A stretch of 64,000 nucleotides of DNA, taken from positions 536,501 through 600,500 of the forward strand of contig NZ_CP043538.1 of assembly GCF_000364445.2 (NCBI RefSeq), written 5' to 3'. The position numbers and the translations under genes are program-made. Source of the DNA: Methylobacterium mesophilicum SR1.6/6. Lineage in GTDB: Bacteria > Pseudomonadota > Alphaproteobacteria > Rhizobiales > Beijerinckiaceae. Position 1 is the first letter of the stretch. Each line of letters begins with the position of its first letter. The notes below the pieces were generated by a model. It was not told the DNA's origin and did no database searches. It saw only the letters and a program-made list of their open reading frames with translations. Positions 9,142-19,514 of the stretch are shown piece after piece.

Positions 9142-10497
9142 GCGGCGGCGCGCGAGGACATCGCTGGATCGCCCCGGCGCAGCTCAGCCACGGCGCGATC
9201 TCGGCGGCGATCGCCGACCCGATCCAGAAGCGTGGCCCCGGCAGGCTCTGGTTCTACGCGCTGCTGGCCACCCTTCCCTTCGTGCTGGTGACGCTCGGGG
9301 CGATCGGCGCGGTGCTCACCGTGGGGATCGGCCTCTCAGGTGTGAACACCACCGTGGTCTGGGGCTTCTCGATCGCCAACTACGTCTGGTGGATCGGCAT
9401 CGGCAATGCCGGCACGCTGATCTCGTCGATGCTGCTGCTCACGCGCCAGCGCTGGCGCGCCTCGATCAACCGCTTCGCCGAGGCGATGACCCTGTTCGCC
9501 GCCGGCATCGCGGGGATCTTCCCCATCATCCATCTCGGGCGGCCGCTCTACGCCTACTGGCTGGCGCCCTACCCCAACACCATGGACCTCTGGCCGCAAT
9601 GGCGCTCGGCCCTGGTGTGGGATTTCTGGGCGATCCTCAGCTACATCCTGTTCTCGGCGCTGTTCTGGTTCACCGGCCTCCTGCCCGATCTCGCCACGAT
9701 GCGCGACCGGGCCACCACCCGGGCCGGCCAGATCATCTACGGCGCCCTGGCGCTGGGCTGGCGCAACTCCGCCCGGCACTGGCAGGTCTACGAGACCTAC
9801 CACAAGACCATGGCGGCGCTCGCCGTGCCGCTGGTCTGCTCGGTCCACTCGATCGTCGGCCTCGACTTCGCCGCGAGCCTGATGCCCGGCTGGCAGGAGA
9901 GCATCCTTCCCGCCCTACTTCGTCGTCGGCGCGATGTATTCCGGCTTCGCCATGGTGGTGATGATCGCGATCTTCATCCGCTGGGGGCTGAACCTCCAGG
10001 CGGTGATCACGCCGGCCCATTTCGACGTCATGGGCAAGGTCATGCTGTTCGCCAGCGTGATCATGACCCTGTCGTACGCCACCGAGTGGTTCATGGCCTG
10101 GTACGGCGGCGAGCGCGCCGACCGGGACGTGGTCCGCTACTTCTTCGAAGGCGACTATCGCTTCCTGTACTACGCCCTGATCGCCTGCAACTGCGTCGTG
10201 CCGCAGGCCCTGTGGTTCCCGTTCGCGCGCCGCAACCTCTGGATGCTCGCGGGGATTTCGGTGGTGATCAACATCGGGATGTGGTTCGAGCGCATCCTGA
10301 TCGTCTGGAACACGCTCTCGCACGGCCACGCGATGAGCCTGTGGCGGACGTACCATACGAGCCTCTACGACCTCGCGATCCTGTTCGGGCCCCTCGGCCT
10401 GTTCGTGCTCGGCTTCCTGGTGCTGGTGCGGATCTTCCCCGTCGTGTCGATGCACGAGGTCCGGCAGGTCAGCCACAACGAGGAGGCGGCGGCATGA
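9138..10497 (+). pseudogene. actC: Alternative complex III subunit ActC (NrfD family), frameshifted
   Basis: A polytopic NrfD/PsrC-type quinol-binding membrane subunit split between two frames. From GTG 9138 the protein is normal (SIANYVWWIGIGNAGTLIS, IIHLGRPLYAYWL, MAALAVPLVCSVHSIVG) up to GWQESI at about 9905. It then continues in the +1 frame as FPPYFVVGAMYSGFAMV to the stop at 10497. One extra C at 9905-9906 explains the break; corrected, the product is 452 residues, usual for ActC. In the uncorrected frame there is no stop until 11021, so the first half runs on into the actD frame. The surrounding operon is intact, so a sequencing or assembly error is as likely as true inactivation. A +1 slip on CTT is possible but less likely. 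Confidence 0.85.
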
Positions 10498-11021
10498 GTG
10501 CCACCACCAGTGCGCCCCTGCTCGCCGAGTTCGAGACCCCGGACGCCCTGGTGCGGGCGCTGCGGCTCGCCCGGGCTGACGGTCACTGCCTGCTCGACGC
10601 CTTCACGCCCTTCCCGCTGGAGGAGCTGTCGGAGGACTTTCCGCCGCCGCGCAACCCTGTGCGACTCGTGATGGCGCTGGCGGGCTTCGGGGCCGCGGCC
10701 GCGATGTACGGATTGCAATGGTACAGCGCGGTCTACGCCTACCCGCTGAATTCCGGCGGGCGGCCGCTCCATTCCTGGCCGGTCTTCACCCTGGTGCCGT
10801 TCGAGTTCGGCGTGCTGGCGGCGGCGGTGGCGGGCTTCGCCGCGCTGCTCTGGGCCTGCGGCCTGCCGCGGCTCAACCACCCGGTCCACGATATGCCGCA
10901 GTTCGAGCGGGCGAGCCAGGACCGCTTCCTGCTCCTCGTCGCCCCGAAGGCGGAGCCCGGACCCCTGCGCCGTCGGCTCGAGGAGGCCGGCGCGCTGCTG
11001 GTGTCGGAGATGCACGGATGA
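10494..11021 (+). CDS. actD: Alternative complex III subunit ActD (DUF3341)
   Basis: 175 residues. The N-terminal half is a soluble domain with a FETPDALVRALRLARADGH segment and LLDAFTPFPLEEL, typical of DUF3341 proteins. Two hydrophobic segments follow (LVMALAGFGAAAAMYGLQWY and VPFEFGVLAAAVAGFAALLWACG). The sequence then has LPRLNHPVHDMPQFERASQDRFLL, the usual C-terminal block of ActD. The start ATG overlaps the actC stop and its stop overlaps the actE start (both ATGA). ActD is a membrane subunit without cofactors in characterised complexes. Confidence 0.88.
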   Translation: MSATTSAPLLAEFETPDALVRALRLARADGHCLLDAFTPFPLEELSEDFPPPRNPVRLVMALAGFGAAAAMYGLQWYSAVYAYPLNSGGRPLHSWPVFTLVPFEFGVLAAAVAGFAALLWACGLPRLNHPVHDMPQFERASQDRFLLLVAPKAEPGPLRRRLEEAGALLVSEMHG

Positions 11022-11545
11022 GGCGTGCGCTCCTCCTCGCGGTCGTTCCGGCCCTGTGCCTCGCGGCCTGCGACGATCAGTCGATGCGGGTGCAGAACCG
11101 CTACGAGGTCTACGGCAAGGCGCCGCTCTTCCCTGGTAACGCCGAGACCCAGACGCCCCCGGCCGGGACCGTCGCCCAGGGGGATGCCGCCTACGCGGCG
11201 GGCCTCGCCACGCCGCCCCGCCTCGACGCGGCCCTGCTCGCCCGCGGCAAGGAGCGCTACGAAGCGATCTGCACCCCCTGCCACGGCTATACCGGCCACG
11301 GCGACGGCATGGTCGTGCAGCGCGGTTTCCCAGCCCCGCCCTCCTACCACGAGGACCGCCTGCGGGCGGCGCCGGCCCGGTACTTCGTCGACGTAATCAC
11401 CGAGGGTTACGGCGTCATGTATCCCTATGCCAACCGGGTCACGCCCCGGGACCGATGGGCCATCGCCGCCTACATCCGGGCGCTGCAGCTCTCGCAAGGC
11501 GCACGCGTCGCGGCGGTGCCGGGCCTCGCGGAGCACCTGCCATGA
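11018..11545 (+). CDS. actE: Alternative complex III subunit ActE, monoheme cytochrome c lipoprotein
   Basis: 175 residues. The signal peptide ends in a lipobox (LCLAAC), so the mature protein is probably a periplasmic-face lipoprotein. MRVQNRYEVYGKAPLFPG is the conserved ActE N-terminal region. One heme site, CTPCHGYTGHGDG, follows, and MYPYANRVTPRDRWAIAAYIRALQ supplies the usual methionine-containing C-terminal part of a class I cytochrome c. In this family ActE hands electrons from ActA/ActB towards the oxidase. Start and stop overlap both neighbours by ATGA. Confidence 0.88.
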   Translation: MRRALLLAVVPALCLAACDDQSMRVQNRYEVYGKAPLFPGNAETQTPPAGTVAQGDAAYAAGLATPPRLDAALLARGKERYEAICTPCHGYTGHGDGMVVQRGFPAPPSYHEDRLRAAPARYFVDVITEGYGVMYPYANRVTPRDRWAIAAYIRALQLSQGARVAAVPGLAEHLP

Positions 11546-12507
11546 TCGAAGCACTCGCCCGCGGCTGGCTGGTCGCCTGGCTCGTCTGGAGCACGGTGCC
11601 GGTGGGCAGCCTTGTCCTGATGCTGATTCACAGGGTCACCGGCGGCCGCTGGGGCGAGGCTCTAGCGCCGGCCCTGCGGCCGGCCGCCGCCCTGGTGCCG
11701 CTCGCCGCCTTGGCCTTCCTGGGCGTGGCGCTCGCCCTGCCCGCCCTCTACCCCTGGGCGGCCGATCCCGGCCTGGTGAAGCCCGGGATCGCCGAACTTT
11801 ACCTCGACCCGGCCCTGTTCAACCTACGGGCAGCGTTGACCCTCCTCGGCTGGTCGGTCCTCGCCCTGCTCTGCCTCGCCGGCCGCTGCGGCCCGCTGGC
11901 GGCGGCACTCGGCCTCAGTTTCTACGGGCTCACCATCAGCCTCGTGGCGGTGGACTGGATCCTCTCGGTGGAGCCGCACTTCACCTCCTCCGCCTTCGCG
12001 GCCAACACCGCCCTGCACCAGATCCTGGCGGCGCTCGCCTGGGCCGCGATGGCGAGCCCGCCGGGCCTCGACGACGCGCGCGCCTCCGACCTCGCCGGGC
12101 TGATCCTCGCGACTCTCCTGGGTGTCCTCTACCTGAGCCTGATGTCCTACATCGTCGCGTGGTACGGCGACCTGCCCGAGAAGGCGGCCTGGTACCTGAA
12201 GCGCGGCACGGGACCCTGGATCGCGGTGCTGCTGGCATCGCTCACGGCCGGCGGGCTCCTGCCCTTCGCGGCCCTGCTGTTCGCCCGGATCCGGCAGAGC
12301 GCCGCCTCCTTGAGGGTGATCGGCCTCCTCGTGCTGATCGGGCTCGCCCTGCACCTCGCGTGGTACGTCCTGCCGGCCTATGACGACGGCGCGGGGCCGG
12401 CCGCCGCATGCGCGGCGCTGGGCCTCACGCTGCTGGCCGGGCTGTCGGTGCCGTTCGGTCGCCGCCTCGCCCGGATCCGGGCCGCCGGGAGGCCGCGCCA
12501 TGCCTGA
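11542..12507 (+). CDS. actF: Alternative complex III subunit ActF
   Basis: 321 residues with about ten hydrophobic segments and little soluble sequence. Blocks such as TISLVAVDWILSVEPHFTSSAF and YIVAWYGDLPEKAAWYLKRG match the ActF/quinol:cytochrome c oxidoreductase membrane family. It is shorter than typical ActF proteins (around 400 residues), mainly at the N-terminus, where it starts directly at the first membrane segment. The ATG overlaps the actE stop. ActF is a structural paralogue of ActC in known complexes. Confidence 0.82.
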   Translation: MIEALARGWLVAWLVWSTVPVGSLVLMLIHRVTGGRWGEALAPALRPAAALVPLAALAFLGVALALPALYPWAADPGLVKPGIAELYLDPALFNLRAALTLLGWSVLALLCLAGRCGPLAAALGLSFYGLTISLVAVDWILSVEPHFTSSAFAANTALHQILAALAWAAMASPPGLDDARASDLAGLILATLLGVLYLSLMSYIVAWYGDLPEKAAWYLKRGTGPWIAVLLASLTAGGLLPFAALLFARIRQSAASLRVIGLLVLIGLALHLAWYVLPAYDDGAGPAAACAALGLTLLAGLSVPFGRRLARIRAAGRPRHA

Positions 12508-13012
12508 ACAGGCGGCCGACGGCCAGCTGCATACCGGCGTTCACGACGACGCCGTGGGCCATGCCCGGCCCGGCACGGAGGCCCCCGCCCTGGCGCTGCG
12601 CCCGGTGCTGCTCACCGGCCTGTTCATCGTGGTGTTCGTCGCCGCGACGCTGGCGGGCCTGCGCTTCTACTACACGGCGACCGTGACCCTGCCGCTGATG
12701 CGCCCGCCCCGGACCTTCGCGCAGCCGCAGCTGCAGCGGGCGCCGGCGAGCGACCTCGACGCCCTCCTCCGGGACCAGAAGGGGCGGCTCACCGGCTACG
12801 CCTGGGTCGACCGCGACAAGGGCATCGCCCGCATGCCGATCGACGCCGCGATGGCCCGCCTCGCGGCCGAGGGGGATGCCGGCTTCGCCGCCCCCGTCCA
12901 GCCCGAGCAGGTGCCGCCCTTCGGAAGTCGCGGCGGCGCGTCGAGCGCCCTGCCCTCGCCGGACGGGCAGCCCGGCACACAGCAGCGCGCCGCCTCCGAG
13001 GGAGCGCGCTGA
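12500..13012 (+). CDS. Conserved single-span membrane protein between actF and coxB
   Basis: 170 residues, overlapping actF by 8 bases and the next gene by TGATG. One transmembrane segment (VLLTGLFIVVFVAATLAGL, about residues 35-53) is followed by a periplasmic domain with a proline-rich linker and the block AWVDRDKGIARMPIDAAMARL, then a low-complexity Pro/Ser/Gly tail. The WVDxxxGxxxxPIDxAM motif is, as far as I recall, seen in small proteins encoded between alternative complex III and oxidase genes. No cofactor motif is present. A role in assembling or bridging the two complexes would fit its position, but this is inference. Confidence 0.7.
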   Translation: MPEQAADGQLHTGVHDDAVGHARPGTEAPALALRPVLLTGLFIVVFVAATLAGLRFYYTATVTLPLMRPPRTFAQPQLQRAPASDLDALLRDQKGRLTGYAWVDRDKGIARMPIDAAMARLAAEGDAGFAAPVQPEQVPPFGSRGGASSALPSPDGQPGTQQRAASEGAR

Positions 13013-14091
13013 TGGGCTCGCTCATGCCCGCCTGGCTCATGCCGGTCGCCGCCTCCACCCAGGCCGCCAAGGTCGACCGGATCTTCATCGGCCTGACCCT
13101 GGTCTCGGCGGCCATCGTGCTCCTCGTGGTCGGCCTCGTGGTCACCTTCGCGATCCGCTTCCGCCGCGGCTCGAAGGCCGACCGGGGGCCGCTCCCCGAA
13201 GTCGTCTCCCGCGAGTTCGAGATCGGCTGGACCGCCGCCACCCTGTTCATCTTCGTGTTCATCTTCTGGTGGGCGGCCTCGGCCGAGATCGGGGCCTTCT
13301 CGCCGCCGAAGGACGCGCTCGAAGTCCACGTCGTCGGCAAGCAGTGGATGTGGAAGACGCAGAGCTCCAACGGCGCCCGGGAGATCAACGAATTGCACGT
13401 GCCGGTGGGCGTGCCGGTGCGCCTGGTCCTGACCTCGCAGGACGTGATCCATTCCTTCTACATCCCGGCCTTCCGTCTGAAGCGCGACGCGGTGCCCGAT
13501 CAGACCACCGAGGCGTGGTTCCAGGCCACCAAGACCGGCACGTTCCAGCTGATGTGCACCGAGTATTGCGGCACCGACCACGCCCGCATGCTCGGCCGGG
13601 TGATCGTCATGGAGCCGCAGAATTACGCGGCCTGGCTCTCGGCCCAGCCCGAGGGCGACGACCTCGCCCATCAAGGCGAGCGGCTCTTCTCCGATAAGGG
13701 CTGTTCCGGCTGCCACGCGCCAGGCTCCTCCGTGCATGCGCCGAGCCTCGCGGGGATCTGGGGGCAGGCGGTGCAGCTCGACGGCGGCAGGCTCGCCACG
13801 GTCGACGCCGCCTACGTGCGCGACTCGATCCTCCAGCCGAAGCGGGACGTCGTGGCGGGCTACGCGCCGGTCATGCCGAGCTACCAGGGCCTGCTCTCGG
13901 ACGGCGAGATCCAGGCGCTCACCGCCTATATCCGCTCGCTCGGCGCGGGCCCGCGGGAGATCCGCACGCCCGGCCTGCCGCCGCTGTCCTCGCGGGTGCC
14001 CGGCGCCCAGCCCGAGCGCAGCCCCGCCATGGTGCCGGGCGCCCCCGTCTCCGACACGCCGGCGCCCGCCGGACCGGCGGTGAAGCCGTGA
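13012..14091 (+). CDS. coxB: Cytochrome c oxidase subunit II with fused cytochrome c (caa3 type)
   Basis: 359 residues. Two transmembrane segments (about residues 25-45 and 75-92) precede the CuA cupredoxin domain. Copper ligands are visible as the His in QDVIHSFYIP and CTEYCGTDHARM, the Cys-x3-Cys-x3-His-x2-Met cluster. A C-terminal cytochrome c domain follows, with CSGCH and the methionine-bearing VMPSYQGLLSDGEI. This fusion defines caa3-type oxidases, so the enzyme can accept electrons without a separate soluble cytochrome c. The Pro-rich last 40 residues look disordered. Directly downstream of the ActF block, it implies electron flow from alternative complex III to this oxidase. Confidence 0.93.
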   Translation: MGSLMPAWLMPVAASTQAAKVDRIFIGLTLVSAAIVLLVVGLVVTFAIRFRRGSKADRGPLPEVVSREFEIGWTAATLFIFVFIFWWAASAEIGAFSPPKDALEVHVVGKQWMWKTQSSNGAREINELHVPVGVPVRLVLTSQDVIHSFYIPAFRLKRDAVPDQTTEAWFQATKTGTFQLMCTEYCGTDHARMLGRVIVMEPQNYAAWLSAQPEGDDLAHQGERLFSDKGCSGCHAPGSSVHAPSLAGIWGQAVQLDGGRLATVDAAYVRDSILQPKRDVVAGYAPVMPSYQGLLSDGEIQALTAYIRSLGAGPREIRTPGLPPLSSRVPGAQPERSPAMVPGAPVSDTPAPAGPAVKP

Positions 14092-14125
14092 TCCCCGCCG
14101 AGCCCCTCAGACCCGGAGTGCCCGC

Positions 14126-15819
<1,694 letters not shown>

Positions 15820-15823
<4 letters not shown>

Positions 15824-16497
15824 GCGACCCTTCCGTCGCCCCCAAGGCACTGCTGCGGGAGCCCTGGGACGGCCTGAGACTCCCGGAGGCGGAGGCGCTG
15901 TCCGACCAGCGCTTTGGCGCGACCTTCGGCATCTGGATCTTCATCGCCAGCGAGGTGCTGTTCTTCGGGGCGCTGTTCCTGTTCTACGCTGCCGTTCGGG
16001 CCGAGCATGCGGAGGCCTTCGCGGCGGCCGCCCGCGAGACCAACATCGTCTACGGCACGGTGAACACCGCGCTCCTGCTCACGAGTGGCCTGACCGCGGC
16101 GGCCGCCTCCCGGGCCTCGGAGCACGCCGCCTTGAGCCGGATGACCCTCTGGTGCCTCGTGGCGACGGCGCTGCTCGGCCTCGCCTTCCTGGCGGTGAAG
16201 GGCCTGGAGTACCGCGAGGACATCGCCGGGCATCTCGTGCCCGGGGCGGGCTTCAAGCTACCGGAGCCGTCCGCGCAGCTGTTCTTCGGCTTCTACTGGC
16301 TCTCGACCGGCATCCACGGGATCCACCTCGCCATCGGCATCGGCCTCGTGGCGCGGCTGATCGTGATCGGCTGGCGCCATCCGGATCGCGTTCCCGGGAA
16401 CCCGCAGATCGAGGTGACGATGCTCTACTGGGGGTTCGTCGACATGGTCTGGCTGTTCCTCTATCCGGCCCTTTACCTTGTGGGGCGCGCCGGATGA
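15820..16497 (+). CDS. coxC: Cytochrome c oxidase subunit III
   Basis: 225 residues. GIWIFIASEVLFFGALFLFY forms the first membrane segment and carries the conserved Glu. KGLEYREDIAGHL, STGIHGIHLAIGIGL and the C-terminal YWGFVDMVWLFLYPALYL are standard subunit III blocks. The protein has five predicted membrane helices, as expected for the short bacterial form. The start overlaps the coxA stop (ATGA) and its stop overlaps the start of the next gene the same way. Confidence 0.9.
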
Positions 16498-16790
16498 GCG
16501 CCCCCGTCTCCGCGGGCGCCGTGTGGCGCCGGGTGCTGCCGGGCTGGCTCGGCCTGATGGCTCTGCTGGCGGTCAGTTGCGCCCTCGCCTACGCGCCGCT
16601 GGGTAGCTGGACTGTAGCGGTGGGCTTCGGCATCGCCGCCACGCAGGCCTTGCTCGTCGCCCTGCTGTTCATGCGGCTGGACAGCGCGAGTGCCCTCATC
16701 CAACTGACGGCGGCCTGCGGTCTGTTCTGGTCGGCGATCCTGTTTACCCTGTCACTCGCCGACGTCCTAAGCCGCCTCACGCGCTCCTGA
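16494..16790 (+). CDS. coxD: Cytochrome c oxidase subunit IV-like protein
   Basis: 98 residues with three hydrophobic segments (WLGLMALLAVSCALAYAPLG, WTVAVGFGIAATQALLVALLFM, and ACGLFWSAILFTLSLADVL). The spacing and the FMRLDSASALI loop resemble bacterial COX4-type small subunits (CoxD/CtaF). It is the last gene of the operon, starts within the coxC stop codon, and ends 7 bases before a convergent small gene. Confidence 0.75.
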   Translation: MSAPVSAGAVWRRVLPGWLGLMALLAVSCALAYAPLGSWTVAVGFGIAATQALLVALLFMRLDSASALIQLTAACGLFWSAILFTLSLADVLSRLTRS

Positions 16791-16797
16791 GCCCGCC

Positions 16798-17022
16798 TCA
16801 GCGTGCCCGCCGGACTGTGGTCGTCCCGCTCGGCTCCAGGCTGATGCGCTTCGTCTTCCGCACGGTGACGAACCCGGCTTGGCACAGGGCTTCGTCGAGA
16901 TCGGCCGGGCTCACGGAATGGCGCAGGCGCACTGACCTCACCGGTATGTTTTCAATATGCTGGCCGATCTGCATCAACGCCTCAGATGGCATCGCTTGGA
17001 ACGCGTCGTCACAGACGGTCAT
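16798..17022 (-). CDS. Small hypothetical protein
   Basis: 74 residues, convergent with the oxidase operon. The ATG at 17022 is preceded by AAAGGA at a good distance, which favours this strand over the overlapping plus-strand frame. The sequence (SEALMQIGQHIENIPVRSVRLRHSVSPADLDEAL, then a basic C-terminus) shows no signal peptide, membrane segment or recognised domain. The composition looks like a real small cytoplasmic protein; the function is unknown. Confidence 0.5.
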   Translation of the reverse strand: MTVCDDAFQAMPSEALMQIGQHIENIPVRSVRLRHSVSPADLDEALCQAGFVTVRKTKRISLEPSGTTTVRRAR

Positions 17023-17054
17023 CGCGGTCCTTTAGGCAGTGATCATGTCATTGG

Positions 17055-17345
17055 TCATTTCTTCAAGGCCACACCCGATGCATGCGAGTACCGGGAGCGA
17101 TAGGCGTACGGGATCGGCGACGCGGATGAAGGCTGCTCACCGCTTTCAGAGCGGAAGGGTGATAGATTAGCGCGTACCATATCGACCGTCGCACATACAT
17201 GATCCTGCACGGCCCTGAAATAGACAATCGTTTCTTGCAATTTTTGTTGCAGCAGCAAGCTTTCAGTCCGCAACCGTCGAGCTCTTGCCAGGGTCTCGTC
17301 GACCGATGCGCGAAGCTTCACAAAGGCAACGTCGTCATCAAGCAT
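17055..17345 (-). CDS. Small coiled-coil hypothetical protein
   Basis: 96 residues from ATG 17345; an upstream in-frame ATG at 17417 would add 24 residues but neither start has a clear ribosome binding site. The middle part (VDETLARARRLRTESLLLQQ and onwards) is a charged, leucine-rich helix likely to form a coiled coil. The C-terminus is Ser/Tyr-rich. No domain is recognised. The local DNA is more AT-rich than the oxidase operon next to it. Confidence 0.45.
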   Translation of the reverse strand: MLDDDVAFVKLRASVDETLARARRLRTESLLLQQKLQETIVYFRAVQDHVCATVDMVRANLSPFRSESGEQPSSASPIPYAYRSRYSHASGVALKK

Positions 17346-17417
17346 GTCGTCACCACGGCCGCCACTCTCGGCTAAACACGTGAGGTGGTCAACTTTTATA
17401 CAACTGAAAGTTGGCAT

Positions 17418-17902
17418 TCGGGTCGACGGAATGCCGCTGAGTCATGCCGCCCTGTACCATCGTAGGCTCTTAAAGTTCCAAGCAGTCTGCGGCCACACGT
17501 TCCCGGCTTCTCAGTCGAGTCGGAAGCGGAGCCTGCGGCTATATCTGCTTCAATGCTTATGCCTTCCAGAAGCGCGCCGGTAGAATTTCACCCAACTTCG
17601 CCCATCAGAAATTGCAACAAGCCCAATGGTGCGGGCAAAAAAGGAATGTCGGCGTCCTCGCGCAGTCAAGCGGCAAGCAGCCGGTCGTGCGACACGACAT
17701 GGACGTTCACAACCGACAAGAAGCTGACCCTGCGGATCTTCACGTCCGGACGACGCGTTTCTCCAGCTTGAATCAAGCAGCAGTTTTTCCGCGCACCGCT
17801 AATACAGCAGCGAATAATTTGCGGCCTTGATCCTGATCTAAGTGAGTGCGCAGTTCTGCCGTTGACATACGTGAATTTCTTCATCGCCGCGGAAAAGCAC
17901 CC
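17418..17902. other. Intergenic region without recognised gene
   Basis: About 485 bases, more AT-rich than its surroundings. Open frames on both strands are short and lack protein-like composition. It probably holds the promoter of the Crp/Fnr gene; a TTGACA hexamer is at 17862-17867 but no convincing -10 box follows it. Confidence 0.5.
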
Positions 17903-18676
17903 ATGCCGAACCCGCGCGCCCGCAAGCTGCAGCGCTACATACCCCTCTCGGATGCCGATAAGCTGTGGCTGAGCGATGTGCTCGGTCCGGGACGCCAGAT
18001 CGCCGCGCGCACCGACATCATCCACGAGGGCGACGACCCACGCGCTGTCAATGTCATCCTCGATGGCTGGGCCTGCCGCTATCGGCAGCTCCTCGATGGG
18101 CGGCGCCAGATCGTCGCGTTCCTCCTCCCGGGCGACCTGTGCGACCCGCACGTCTTCCTTCTCAAGGAGATGGATCACACGATCAGTGCAATCACGCCGG
18201 TCCTCCTCGGGCAGATCTCTGGCGCAGCCATGCAGGCGATGACGGCTCGCAGCCCGCAGCTCGACCTAGCCGTTCACCGTGAAGTGCTGGCTACCGCTGC
18301 GGTTCAGCGCGAGTGGACCGTCAGCCTCGGCTGTCGCACCGGCATCGAGCGGCTCGCTCACCTGTTCTGCGAACTGCACGCGAGATTGGCGGCCGTCGGC
18401 CTCGCGGACGACAACACCTGCCCGATGCCGATCACCCAGAACGACCTCGCCGACGCGATGGGTCAGACCAGCGTGCACATCAATCGCACGCTCCAAGAGA
18501 TGCGCTCGGCGGGACTGATCACATTGCGCAGGCGTAGCCTGACCATCCATGATCCAACGGCGCTGGCCCAGCTCGGGCACTTCGATCGGGCCTACCTGCA
18601 CCTCACGGTTGATTATCCCTCGGCTCCGTTCCCAGCGCGAACCGTGGGCTCGCTGTCGATTGGTAATGACGTCTAG
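17903..18676 (+). CDS. Crp/Fnr family transcriptional regulator
   Basis: 257 residues from ATG 17903 (an ATG 57 bases upstream is possible). The N-terminal ~140 residues are a cyclic-nucleotide-binding-like beta barrel (DIIHEGDDPRAVNVILDGWACRY, RQIVAFLLPGDLCD). The C-terminal winged helix contains ITQNDLADAMGQTSVHINRTLQEMRSAGLI, a typical recognition helix region. The N-terminal cysteine set that binds an iron-sulfur cluster in true Fnr is absent, so oxygen sensing through a cluster is unlikely. It precedes an HWE kinase and CheB-type genes and may share their regulation. Confidence 0.85.
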   Translation: MPNPRARKLQRYIPLSDADKLWLSDVLGPGRQIAARTDIIHEGDDPRAVNVILDGWACRYRQLLDGRRQIVAFLLPGDLCDPHVFLLKEMDHTISAITPVLLGQISGAAMQAMTARSPQLDLAVHREVLATAAVQREWTVSLGCRTGIERLAHLFCELHARLAAVGLADDNTCPMPITQNDLADAMGQTSVHINRTLQEMRSAGLITLRRRSLTIHDPTALAQLGHFDRAYLHLTVDYPSAPFPARTVGSLSIGNDV

Positions 18677-18695
18677 TTCTCGAAGAGGGCCCGGC

Positions 18696-19412
18696 ATGAC
18701 GGATCCTGATGACGTGGCCGGGCAACTCGCAGCCCTGCGCGCCGACAACGCCCGTCTGCGTCGACTTCTCGACGAGGCCGGGATGCCGGACAGCCTGCGC
18801 CACGGCGTGCGCAATACGATGGCGATGCTGCGCACGATCGTGCGTCGTTCGGCCGAGAGCGCCGGGGATGTCGAGGCTTACGCCGCCCACCTCGACGGCC
18901 GCCTGCACGCATTGACGCGCATACAGGCCACCACGGATGCGTTCGGCGAGGCGAACCTGCACACGCTGATCTCGGACGAGTTGCTGTTCCACCTCGTGCG
19001 CGAGGGTGAGCGAGCCACGATCGACGGTCCACATGTGCGGCTCAGGCCGAAGGCTGCGCTGGTCCTGGCGCTGGCAGTGCACGAGCTGACCAGCAACGGC
19101 GTCGAACACGGGTTTCTGGCTCTGCCGCAAGGGCGCGTGACGGTGTCCTGGAGGGTCGAGCCGAGCAGTCCTGAGCCGACTCTCGTCCTGACGTGGAAAG
19201 AGGAGGGCGGCACCGGGGTGACGAAGCCCGCACAGCGCGGCTTCGGCACGGCGCTCCTGGAGGACATGCTGGCCTACGAGATCGATGCCCGATCGGCACT
19301 CACTTACGAGCCGGATGGGCTGCGCTGCACCCTGCTCATCCCATTGGCCACCTGGATCGGACGCCTCGTCGAACCGGCGGCGGCACACGGTGCAGGTGAT
19401 GATCGTGACTAG
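18696..19412 (+). CDS. HWE/HisKA_2-type histidine kinase without sensor domain
   Basis: 238 residues. A short N-terminal coiled coil (QLAALRADNARLRRLLDEAG) leads into the phospho-acceptor region SLRHGVRNTMAMLRTIVRR and the linker RLHALTRIQATTDAF. The ATPase part shows the N-box VHELTSNGVEHGFLALPQG, a WKEEGG block and RGFGTALLEDML, the HWE arrangement. There is no PAS, GAF or membrane segment, so the input must come from a partner, plausibly the CheB/CheR proteins just downstream. Start ATG 18696 has GAAGAGGG upstream. Confidence 0.8.
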   Translation: MTDPDDVAGQLAALRADNARLRRLLDEAGMPDSLRHGVRNTMAMLRTIVRRSAESAGDVEAYAAHLDGRLHALTRIQATTDAFGEANLHTLISDELLFHLVREGERATIDGPHVRLRPKAALVLALAVHELTSNGVEHGFLALPQGRVTVSWRVEPSSPEPTLVLTWKEEGGTGVTKPAQRGFGTALLEDMLAYEIDARSALTYEPDGLRCTLLIPLATWIGRLVEPAAAHGAGDDRD

Positions 19413-19514
19413 AGCCGCTCCGGTGCGTTCATCCCTCACGAACCTGTTTCCGAACGAACGGTGCGCGGATGCACTGCGCTCGATGCGATGCTTCTTGCCC
19501 GACGGAGAGCGCCG

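Noticed and set aside
9138..11021. A 627-residue ORF that looks like an ActC-ActD fusion
   Set aside because: The middle ~195 codons are out of frame for ActC; the true ActC C-terminus and a separate actD start (ATG 10494) are both present, so this is a frameshift artefact.
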